Part shown: in pieces, positions 34,870 to 45,588 of the stretch | How the letters are laid out: each line of letters begins with the position of its first letter | Numbering within the stretch: the stretch's first letter is position 1 | DNA from: Elymus sibiricus | Lineage: Eukaryota; Streptophyta; Magnoliopsida; Poales; Poaceae | DNA length: 64,000 nt | Assembly: GCA_039707655.1 (NCBI GenBank) | Contig: CM077666.1 | Location: 243,318,166 to 243,382,165, forward strand | Direction of reading: 5' to 3' | Made by a program: the position numbers and the translations under genes | The notes under the pieces: model-generated | Databases searched by the model: none | What the model was told of the DNA's origin: nothing | The model's input: only the letters and a program-made list of their open reading frames with translations

Positions 34870-35741
34870 TTGCTAGTGGCCGCAATAACCATGGGCCATA
34901 TACGGGCCGTGGTAACCATGGGCCTCCTACGGGCCGTAGGATCCATGGCCCTCCTACGGGCCGTAGGATCCATGGGTCGTACTGTTCGTGGGCCAAAACC
35001 GGACCACAATATGGACCGTAAACGGGCCAAAATCGGAACCGTCCGTTTATGGGCCCAGACCATAACGGGCCGTTAACAGTCCGGAAGATAGCACAGGCTT
35101 AATTCTATCAACAGGCATGACGAGTCGTTAATGGGCCGGATTATAGGACAGCATGAAAACAGCCCAATGGGTTAACGGGCCGCAAATGGACCGATTGTTA
35201 CCACAGGCTGAATTTGGCCGATTAGCATAACAGGCCAATAACGGACCATAAGTAATCGAGGGTCAGAAATGATCCCAAGAATTTACGGGCCCTTAGAAGG
35301 CCGAAAGAGAACACGGGCTGGAAATAGCCCAACTGAATCATGGGTCGTTAATGGGCTCAAAGCAGTTTACTGTTCATGATGGGCCAGAATCACCACGGGC
35401 CGTCAATGGGCCAAGAGATACAAAAGGCCTAATATGGGCCGAAAGACGTCGCGGGCCATAGATGGGCCGAAAGTGACAACAGGCTGGAATCATATGGGTT
35501 GGCCCACATGACGCTACTAGGCCGAATATTGAAAGTCCATAACGGGCCATGAGTACCCGGGCCGTAAATGGGTTGTATGCGAACAGGCCGTTAACAGGCT
35601 TTCCATGGACCGGACCGCTAACTTTTGACCAAGTCAAACGGGCCGACTTTTTTAACCTAAATGGGCCACTATTGGGCCGTGCCACATGTCAACGTATCAT
35701 AGGAGTCTCTCGTCCAATGAATGGAAGACATCTGTCCCAAC
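34870..35741 (+). repeat. CACTA right subterminal region rich in GGGCC
   Basis: More than thirty GGGCC, GGGCCGT or GGGCCG words, often separated by 10-30 bases (AACGGGCCG, ATGGGCCG, GGGCCGTTAA). The words occur mostly in + orientation, with some inverted pairs near 34900-34980. CACTA elements usually carry such arrays near their ends as binding sites for their TNPA-type protein; that role is assumed here. Confidence 0.65.
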
Positions 35742-35746
35742 GCCGA
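35742..35746. other. Target-site duplication of the long-LTR Gypsy element (left copy)
   Basis: GCCGA here is repeated at 61223-61227 just outside the other LTR. It joins the CACTA sequence left of 35746 with that right of 61228. Confidence 0.85.
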
Positions 35747-38700
35747 TGTCAGGACCCCGATCCTAAGTCACACAGATCTAGCATGTAACACATCAAATCT
35801 CTTTGCGGCCTCTCGCACGGTAACCCACGGCTGCCGCCCTTACCTTGGCCGGGACCGTTTGTGTCTTTTGGCTCACGTATATGATTATGTCGCTAGCATC
35901 CATATGACAGAGAACCCGGGTCGACATGACTAGTCATAAACCAAGGTGGCACAAACGTACAGGGACAGACATAGGTAACCTAGCAATGCACGTGTCGGTC
36001 ATCAGCGTGTGTACTGGGCTGTAGCAAGCTATCAGGACTCCAGTAACGACGCGTGACATTTCCTCGTAGGGACAGACATAGGAGCAAAGAAGGATACATG
36101 TCGGTCAATCCATGTGGTCCGGAGCGGTAGCGAACTACCAAGGCTCAGTGGAAGCACTAGGAGGCATTTCCCTGTATGGAAGGCTACCAAAGCAGATAAC
36201 TAGGTGTCGAATCCCACACATACCAATGCATTTCAAACATACACACAATATGCACGATATGTGTAGATACAACATAGCATCACAACATAACTCTATGAAT
36301 CAAAGTATTTATTTAAGAGGCTCCGAAGAGCCATACATAACATGATATTACAAACAGGGGTCACATGACCCAACATACAAAGTCATACAAGCAACGGAAG
36401 CATAAACTTGTCCGAGTACAGACAGCTGAAAAGAAAGAAGGCTAGAAAGCCTGTCTATCTACAAGACCCTCCATAGGAGCCAGACCTCTATCTGGGATTC
36501 CCCAGCTACTCGTCGAAGCCCACACGGAACTACTAGTGAGACTGAGGTCTCATCTGCAAAACATAAATTAAGCAACCGTGAGTACAAAGGTACTCAGCAA
36601 GACTGACATCAGAACTAACTACATATGCATCAGTATCAACAATGGGGTTGTGGAGTTTAACTGCAGCAAGCCAGCTTTGACTCAGTGGCTATCATGAACT
36701 ATGACTACCAGTAACTTCTTTGGCGAGAGAGCGCACACGAGTCCACATAGTCACCACAACAATACACCACTATGGATCCGCTCCCGTCTCCCTACGGGAA
36801 GGCCATCCATAGCACTCACACTTATCTTGCACATTTTAGAGTATCCATTTCAATTTGTCTATGAACAATGTAAGCTTCGAAGTAGTCCATATCCGCGGAC
36901 GCGGCTATTCGAATAGATCATTAACCCTGCAGGGGTGTACTTCTTCACACACGCTCTCACCACTTATCACCATATACACGTCATGTATCTTGGCAACCTT
37001 CAAGCGAAAGCCTAGCGAGGGTGTCGGCCACGACCTGACTAACCACACAAGACTCTAGTCCAGGTTTATCGCCTATTTGAGGTTCTATCCACAAGGAAGT
37101 CCGGCCGAAGTTTCTATCACGGCCCCAAACGATGAGTGTAGGGTTCCCAAGAGCACCATTCGGGTGTCACTTGGTACACCGTGCCTCGGTGTCTCTACCG
37201 CATCATAGCCCACCCCTAAGGTCAGTGCTATGCACGGCCGCCAACACATATCCTACAAACACCAGAAACTAGTTGCAACTCCTGGACAAAGATGAAGGCG
37301 ATTAATAAGTCGAGAGAGTCAATTAAGGATCCCAATGTGTGGTAGTAACTGTCTTGGATCACAAACACAGAACTCAGTTCCTGAGGACGGTCTCAATGAG
37401 ACAACTCACCATGTACTCCTACATGGCCTCTCATCGCTACCTTTAGCAAATCGTGTTCACACACTTAGCTCTCACACAGTAGGACATGAACACAACCATT
37501 CTAATTCATCGCCCAGATGGATCAGACCCGACACGACTCTAAGCATAGCAGGCATAACAAGAAAGCATGGATGAGTAGTCACAACATGGCTCAAGCAATT
37601 CCTACTCATGCTAGTGGGTTTTACTAATTACTGTGGCAAAGACGGGTCATGCAGAGGAATGGGTTCAATTACCGCAACAAGTAACAGTTGAATCATTGTT
37701 TTCCTAATGCAATAAAAGAGAGCAGGAGTGAGAAAGTGGGATTGTATCAGAGTGATCAAGGGGGGTTTGCTTGCCTGGCACTTCTGAAGATAGTATAGCT
37801 ATTAGCTCTTCATCGGTGTCAACGATCACGACGTCGGAACTGTCTTCTACCAAGAAGGAACAAACACCGGCAAACAGAGAAGGAACACAATCAATGCAAT
37901 GCAACAATATGATGCATGACTATGACATGGCAACTTGCTGTTGATTGAGGTAATGCAACTAACAACAGATTGGTTGGAGTTGGTTTGAATCAAAGATTCA
38001 AATTCAAACTCCACATATGGTATTTCAAATACCATTTAGTTGATTTGACCAGATCAGCAGGTTTAACTTGTTTTATCATGCATGAAAACAGTACCAATGG
38101 ATAGATTGGATTTTTCTAATCATTTTTCATATATAAATCTTTTTCATCTGAGCTACGGTTGATTTTATATGATTTTTTGAAGTTTATAGCATCTTCTGGA
38201 ATTTCCTGGTTATTCTAAAATAAATTAAATCCAGAAAATGCTTTACTGCGTCAGCATTACGTCACTGTGACGTCGGCAGGTCAACTGGGGTTGTCTAGGT
38301 CAAACTGACCAGTGGGACCCGCATGTCAGTGTCTAACCTAACTAACAGTTTTAATTAACACTAATGTTAATTCTAACCTAGGTTAATTAGGGGCATGGGC
38401 CCACATGTCAGTGACCCAGGGGAGTCAAACCCCTGGTCAAATGGGGTCAAACTCACCGGCGTTTAGCCGCCGGTGAGGTCAAACACGGCTGTGGCGCTCG
38501 GGATCGCGCTATGGTGCTCCATTCGAGGCGTGGCTGGGACCGTTGGAGAGCTCTTGCCGACGCGCGTCGAATGGTGGTGGTGGCAGGGCCTGTGGTGGCC
38601 GGAGCTGACGGCGGCGACCTCAAGTGCGGCAGCCGGTGATCGGGTGTGCACGAAAACGCGGCTGCGGTGGCCGTGGCGATGCATGCGTAGCACCTACGGC

Positions 38701-39679
38701 ATCTACGCGGCGCGGCGAGCACGATGGACGCACCCCCGGGACCAAATGGTCAGCGAGCTCGGGGGAGGGCCGGAGCGAGCGGGGCGGCGAGGGGGATCTC
38801 CGTCGTCCGGAGGTTGAAGAAGAGGTCGGGGCCGACGCTTGGGGGCCTCCGGCGTCGTGTGGCTCGGCGAAGAGGATGAGGGCAACGAGGCGGAGCCCGT
38901 GGACACGTCGGAGAGGCTCGGGGGTGGCTATGGACACGGCTATGGCGACAGCGAGCTCGGGCGCGGTTCGGCCATGGCGAGGAGAAGCGAAGGAGAGAGC
39001 AGGGGAGCGAGTGAGGAGGTCGGCTCGATGCGGATGGAAGCGGCGAGGTCAATCACGGCGTCGCGCTAGCCAGGGGGAGGTAGGCAGGCTGGTGGCGTGG
39101 CGCGCCGAGCGTGCGCGCGCGTCGAGCATGCGCCCGCATCCTTCTGGCGCGGTGGAGACGACTACTGGCAGCTGGGTTGCACAGTGTTGGGCCGGCCAGG
39201 TGGGCTGCCAGGTAAGTCCTTCTCTCTCTCTCTTTTCTATTTCTGTTTCTGTTTTTCTATTTTTCTTTTCTATTTTGATTTAGTAAAAATACTAAATCGT
39301 TTTTAAAACTTCTGAAATTAATTGTGGGCACATTTTGAATTATTTCCAACAGCCCTCAATGGTTTTCAGAATTATTGGAGCATTTAAAATATTTATAGCA
39401 ATTAAATGCTCCAATTAAAATACATTATGATTTAATTCAAAATCCAGAAATGACCTAGAGAAATGTGCACCATTTTTGGCAGAGGTTTTCACCCATTTCA
39501 AAAATGATGAACTTTTCTGAAGGGCATTTTGGGTTCATTGAAAATATTTTGAGTTGAACCTATTTGAATTACTTTGGTGCTAGGGTTTGGTCATCCCCAA
39601 TTCAAATTTCCTTTGAATTTAAACAGGATGCATGGATGCTTTAATGCAACTATTTACAATCAATTCTAGGGCTGTGACA
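35747..39679 (-). repeat. 3' LTR of Gypsy element 4
   Basis: It begins TGTCAGGACCCCG and ends GGGCTGTGACA on the + strand and matches 57155-61222 along its length. A G+C-rich 700-bp part (about 38440-39180) has frames open in many phases on both strands and is not called as coding. Relative to the other LTR about 130 bases are missing after 38752, between two GGTCA words. Confidence 0.92.
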
Positions 39680-39693
39680 ACTCACCCCCACTA
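39680..39693 (-). promoter_or_regulatory. Polypurine tract of Gypsy element 4
   Basis: On the - strand this reads TTAGTGGGGGTGAGTT just before the 3' LTR. Purine content is slightly broken, in keeping with the age of the copy. Confidence 0.65.
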
Positions 39694-42105
39694 AACAAGA
39701 ATCTCATCCCGAGATTCAAGACGTGAGGTAAGAAGAAAGAAGGGACACAAAACTAACACAATCTTCATGATCCAGATTGCACTTCTCGAAGATGTTGATC
39801 CATTACACCATATTGATCTTGACATCCTTACCTTTGAGAACTTCACCCAACATGATGACAAGAGAGAGAAACTCTACATGAATCGATCTTCTCGATGATC
39901 GAGCAACTCACGATCAACTCATGGAATGAGACGTAAGAACAACTCTTGATCTGAGACACAAACACATATCAGGAGCGATGGAAAGAAGCAGACGACGAAG
40001 GTTCAATTTGGTAGGCAACAATTCCACGTTTAAGTAAGATGGTGAAGAGGTTTCAAGTAGCAAAGGAGTTAAGTTGCCCTTGACACCATAACGGGGCACC
40101 TTAGGGGAGGTGGCTCGTAGAATTATTCCCTTAAGTGGCAAAAAGAATTACTTTTGATTTAGAGATCATTGAAACTCTTTATACCAGTCTGAGGCAAATT
40201 CACAATTGATTGTTTGAGGGAGTCCGAAAGAATGGCATACTCAGTTTGGAATGGAAACTATGGTTATAGAACAACTCGACAACGGAAGGCACATTCAAAT
40301 TGATTCCGAGGATATAACCTAGTGACTGAGCGTGCTTTCAAGAACTTGAGCATTTCCATATTTATCAGGGTTTTACCAACATATATGCCAAATATCTTGG
40401 TGACACCTCGTACTACCATGATGAATCACGATGGAGGATGCGGATGCAAAGGAAGATAACACTTTCTCAGATTTTACCTTAGCAAGGCCAGGGAAACAAA
40501 ATCTGGATGACCGACCGAGAGACATTTAGCACTCCGCTTCTAATGTTCTCCTTGATGTACTAGATACCACAATCATGCTTAAAAGCATCATTGATAAGGC
40601 CATCAAGTAAAGGTCAGACTTCGGGAACACAAGGGATTCATAAGGAACAACTTCTAGAATAAGTCGCATGGAAATCCTCATGGAGAAGATGGTCAAATTG
40701 CTCAATCAAGATACTACAATAATAGATCTTCCGGCTAGGTGTGTCAGCCAAAACATCAACCTCACCGGAACCTACATCATAGATCTTGGGAAAAATTCCA
40801 ACCATCATATCTGCCTGAGATTCAGATCTGGTTGGTTACAGGATACTTCAGACTCAGCATGTCTAGAAAAGAAAGTTTGCAACACAAATCGACGAGATGA
40901 CGTTGCGAGATTTTTGGGAAATGAACTACGAAAGCAAGCTCCAACATGATCTGGATTGCAAAACACAGGTGAGCACACTGTCCATGACAAACATGACCAC
41001 ATAGAGATCTTATATCAAAATGCAACCGAGTTCTGGTTGGGAACCATCATCGAGGATATCGAAGTCCTTGCATAAGGCATGCTCTTAAGAAGGAACTTCT
41101 TCTCCTGGAACAAGTCAATCAGTGGCTTGGTGTGCTAGGAATGCATATGGAATGGAGGTAATTAATCTACCAAACCATAGAATACTTCGCACATGCATGA
41201 CTGACTTGGGATGATTCCAGAGGAAGCAAAACAAACTTTCTCGAATTCACTGCGACAACTTACATCAAATGCACATGAATTAGAGGAAATCATGTCTTTC
41301 ATCCAAACATATACTTCACGAAGAAGATAATGCTTTCAAAAGTTTCCAACACTAGCTTAAATGTTCAACACGAATCATGGAGAAGATAAAAATGTTGTCA
41401 ATGGGCTCAACAACAATCCATCCAGGTTTCCTTATAGATGGGATTCCACAATTATGTGAACAAGGTGATAGCATTGGTCAGACCAAAAGATATAATGGTG
41501 TATGCTCGAGGAATCAACCACGAGTAAACAACATTACGAAAATCGTTGGCACTAATTTTGATTTGACGATAGCCCATACTCAAATCAAAGCTTGGATAAG
41601 ACAATAGATCCAACAATGGATCACGAAGGTCAATTGGTGAAGATATCATCTTTCTTCAACACACACACCCAACCACAAAGATATCCTTTTAAATGAACTA
41701 AGTTAGGCAAAGCTTTTATCTTCCAACTCTCCAAGTTGTTGTTTATCTTAACCAACTAGGTTTAGGGGTATCCAACACAGATTCTTGGAGAAGGGGTGGT
41801 TTATTGGGAAAAACAACTTGATCACGAACTCAACATAGCAGTCAGGGGACAACCTAGTGAAACTTTCGAGAAGATATTCGGAAAATCACAAACCACCGAT
41901 ATGTTATTAAGCTCGAGAACAATCTTGCTGTTCAGGGCAAGACGATATGATCAAAAGAGCGAGGATTGATACAATCCTAACTCATTGATCGAAAAGTGCA
42001 CCAAGAAAAATGAACTAGGTAGCACGATCAATCTTAGAGTGATAATTCAATAGCCAACACGCTAAGAATGAGATTATTGTCCATTAACTACCAAGCAATA
42101 GGGTT
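39694..42105 (-). pseudogene. Remnant of Gypsy element 4 polyprotein (reverse transcriptase part)
   Basis: No long frame survives. On the - strand, pieces in about 41960-41400 follow the order expected of a Gypsy reverse transcriptase: a VCDFPNIFSK-type linker piece near 41900, a GW.CVLKKDD piece near 41660, FDLSMGYRQIKISANDF near 41570 and ISFGLTNA near 41480, with stops and frame changes between them. The remaining part towards 39700 should hold RNase H and integrase, but no reliable motif was found there. Strongly decayed and non-functional. Confidence 0.6.
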
Positions 42106-42110
42106 GCTAG
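42106..42110. other. Target-site duplication of the Sirevirus-type Copia (left copy)
   Basis: GCTAG directly before the left LTR is repeated at 55835-55839 directly after the right LTR. Confidence 0.9.
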
Positions 42111-43586
42111 TGTAAGTGCATCAAGTGCCCCCTTAGTGGTTTTGGAGTATTGAAGACAAATAGGTTGAGGAACTAATGTATTTGTGAGTATACACAGGAG
42201 ACAGAGTCCCTGAAGATTTGGTTTAACACATGGAAGACGACCCCTAAAAATAGATTTCTTCAAGTGAAGAATTTGATGATGAAATTGGTACGGCCTTTGA
42301 AGAAATTGATGTGAAGACTTTGAAGCTTGAAGACTTGGTTTTCGTAGTTTCTTTTCTTCTTATTTGAGTCATAGGAAAAACCGTACTGTTAAAGGGGGTC
42401 TAGGTGAAACATATTTCACATTTCCAAAGTGATGCTCAAACTTACTGAAACCCATACACAAGCCGCTTCGAGTGAAGCCTTTGGAAATCGCCAGTACAGC
42501 TGACGCATTTGCTAGCGACAGTGACGAAGTTCATCTGGTCGCTGACGAAATTGGTCAGGCTGACGAGTTAGGAGTTCGCCAGTGCGAGCTGCCTATCGTG
42601 AGGAAATTGAGTGCCCTGACGAATTTGAGAGTACAACTTTCCGACCGTTGCTGCGCCGCGTGCCAGCTGTCGAGGGGATCCTTATCCTGACAACGGTCGA
42701 ATCAGACAAGGGCATGTATGACAATTCATGTTGGGTTGCCCCCTGGTTATAAATAGCTGCCCCTAAACCACTTGTTGGTTGGCTGCTCTGAGAGAACTTG
42801 ACACTTGTAATTTGAGAGCAATCCATCCTCTGACGACTTTGAGTGAACCCAAGTGAGAAAAAACCCAAGTGAGGAAAAACCCAACCAGAGCCTAAGTGAT
42901 TGAGCATCACTGAAGAGATTGATCTGTGTGATCCGACGCTTGTTACCTTTGAGGACTGTCATTACTCCAGACGGTTAGGCGTCATGTTCTGAGCACCCAA
43001 GAGTAATTGTGGCGTGTCGGTGAACAAGTCTGTGAAGGTTTTGGAAGTCCACCTTGAAGACTTACCACGAGTGATTGGGCGAGGTCTAAGTGACCTTAGC
43101 TCAAGAGGAATACGGTGAGGACTAAGTGACCTTAGCTCAAGAGGAATACGGTGAGGACTAAGTGTTCTCTGAGTTGCAACTCAGCCGCCTCAACCAGACG
43201 TACAGTTGATGCAGCAACTGGAACTGGTCTACCAAATTCCATTGTCTTCACCGAGCCAACCTGGTTTCAAATTCCTCACCCTCCCTTACTTTATTCCGCT
43301 GCTGAAGAATTTGTGATCTATCCTTTGACAAATTTGAACTGAAGTATTTGATCATGTTATCTTTTATTTCCTCAGTTCATATTCTTCATGCATGTATGAT
43401 TGTATGATTGCATGTTCTTCACTCTTATGTATCCAGTTCGCATGTACTCTGTTTTTGTGATGACTTAGTTTCCTTTGCGTTTCTATTTCTTCACTCTGTT
43501 CTTCGTCAAATTCTTCAGAGTTTGATGAATTTCTAATAATCTCCCATTCACCCCCCCCCCCCTCTGGGAGATAACCTGCGCTTTCA
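42111..43586 (+). repeat. 5' LTR of the Sirevirus-type Copia
   Basis: 1476 bp, starting TGTAAGTG and ending CTTTCA. TATA box TATAAATA at 42748-42755. It is 54 bases longer than the 3' LTR: a 36-base unit is present twice (43086-43121, 43122-43157), 17 bases after 42943 are absent from the other copy, and the C run at 43551-43562 has 12 instead of 11 residues. Confidence 0.95.
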
Positions 43587-43587
43587 A

Positions 43588-43600
43588 TTGGTATCAGAGC
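43588..43600 (+). promoter_or_regulatory. Primer-binding site (tRNA-iMet type)
   Basis: TTGGTATCAGAGC begins two bases after the LTR. TGGTATCAGAGC is the common initiator-methionine tRNA primer site of plant Copia elements. Confidence 0.9.
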
Positions 43601-43653
43601 AAGGTGCTCCCTTGTTCTGTGTGATTTTGGTTTAACCACCTGGAGTTTTAGTT

Positions 43654-45354
43654 ATGTCGATCGCAGGTATGATCAAGGTCTCCGTTGCGTGCCCCATCTT
43701 CGATGACACAGGCTATCCCTACTGGAAGGTCATGATGCGAAAGTGTCTCCTTGCCACGAACAGCGAATTATGGACTATCATTGAACTGGGATTGACTGAT
43801 CTTTGCAAGAGGGCGAATGCTGAGGACATTCGCAGATACACTCAACTCGATGCTCAGGCCAAATACATCATCTGTTCTCGTCTGACCATCGATGAGTTCA
43901 CTCGCATCTCTCATCTGAGCAATGTGAAGCTTATCTAGGACAGGATCTCCAACGTCTATGAAGGGGCATATAGACGTGATGATCCCTGGCTTGTGGAATT
44001 TGTGAATTCCCTCAGATCCCGGGAACCTAATGATGCCTCTACTTCGTCTGCAGTGTGTCTCATGGCACGAGGTGCAAAGGTAACCTCATTTGAAGCTTAC
44101 TATGAAACTTCAAGTGATGATGACTCTGAGTGTGAAGCTAAACCAAGCTATAAGAAACTTGCTAGAATTGCTACTGAGCAACAACATGCCTTGGAAAAGA
44201 CTCAAAAACTGCTAGACAAAAGCAATGATCTGTTGAACGATGAAATGGAACGCTCACAAATCTTGACTGACGAAATCAAATGTCTTCAGTCAAAATTTGA
44301 CGAACTTGAAAGTCGTCATGTGTCCCTCTCAGCTGAACATGAGAAGCTGTCCTATGAATTTCTTCAAAGGAAGCAAGATCTCGAGAAGCTGAGAGCGTCT
44401 CATGATGATCTTCAAAAGGAAAACGATTCACTCCTTGCTCAACAGATCAGTACCGCTCAGGAAGAATTTGTTGCACCATGCCTAAAATGCCTTGAACGTG
44501 ATAATGCTAATTCTTCAGCTGAATGTTCAAATGCTTCTGTACTTGCAATTGCTTCAACTGCTACGGTGGCCACTAACCCCTCATCTGAGGAAGCCATCGG
44601 TGATACTGATGAAAATGCAGGGCTGAAGGAATTATATGTCACTGGCATGTACAAAAGCCTCAAAGGGCATCAAACCCTATGTGACGTGCTCAAAAAGCAA
44701 ATTCTTCACAGGAACCCTAGGAAAGAGGGTATTGCCTTTGAGAGAAAGCTCAATGCTGATGGTTCGTACTGGAAGCCTGAGCAGTATCCCAAAACCGACT
44801 AGGTTGCTGCAAAGGGACCTCCAGTAGACCCATCCACTTTATCTGGCTATACTTGTGATTCTTCATATTCTTCAGACAAGTCATTTGACTCCAATTATAA
44901 ACTGTTCAAGAATCAGAATGGTGAGGTCTTTGCTAGATTCATTGGTACTAACTGCAGGAACGGTCCACCTGTGAAGAAAATCTGGGTTCCTAAAAGCCTT
45001 CTGGAAAATCTTCAGGTGAATGTCATCATGACACCACCGATGAAGAAGAAACTTCCCAGGGCAAATTCTTCACAGGGATCAAAGTCATCAAATGGACGCA
45101 GACCCACTTATGGTCGCACTAATGCCTCTGTTTCGCAGGGAAACAGCCAGTGGGTTGATGAATATGAGCATTATTCTTCGAACCATTATGTTCACAAATC
45201 TTCGAGGAATTTCTCTGCTTATTCATTCAATTACTATAACCCTCTTGTGAAGAGAAATGCATATTCTTCAATGCCTAAGTTCTCCATCAATGCACTTTGT
45301 CACATTGCTTCTCAGCCACCCATTCAGATGTGGGTGGTTAAGAAGAAGAACTAA
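43654..45354 (+). pseudogene. gag: gag of the Sirevirus-type Copia, two stops
   Basis: One continuous phase from ATG 43654 to TAA 45352-45354 (567 codons), interrupted by TAG 43936-43938 and TAG 44800-44802. The N-terminal part has a Copia-gag look (YPYWKVMMRKCL, about residue 26). About residues 165-275 form a long coiled coil rich in Leu, Glu, Lys and Gln. Then come an Ala/Ser/Thr-rich stretch and a basic C-terminus with Ser, Asn and Tyr. No CCHC knuckle was found. A hairpin starts 14 bases after the stop. It would form the particle coat if intact. Confidence 0.85.
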
Positions 45355-45367
45355 TCTCTTCTGCAGG

Positions 45368-45417
45368 GTCAGGTCTTCAGACAACTAAATGTCTGATGAA
45401 TTTGCTGAAGACCTGAC
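45368..45417 (+). other. Perfect 13-bp inverted repeat between gag and pol
   Basis: GTCAGGTCTTCAG (45368-45380) and its exact complement CTGAAGACCTGAC (45405-45417) enclose 24 bases. Within, CAGAC (45379-45383) could instead pair with GTCTG (45391-45395), giving two alternative folds. Pol cannot be reached by simple readthrough because further stops follow in the gag phase. A role in splicing or recoding is only inference. Confidence 0.75.
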
Positions 45418-45588
45418 AAAATGCCTGTTGGGATGCAGGCTAATCATGCTGGAATGAATGTTTCATTTCACACATCCCTTATGTTGCTTGATATTATTCA
45501 TTGATGAAATTGTCTGACGAAATTGAACATTGTCATATTCTTCACTTTGAAGCATATGAATTTGTAAGTCAGACTAATGCTTATATAG

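Noticed and set aside
38453..39306. Frames up to 219 codons in the G+C-rich part of the Gypsy element 4 LTR
   Set aside because: Open in many phases on both strands. They recur in the other LTR (59854-60849) with frame-changing differences, so they are not a gene.
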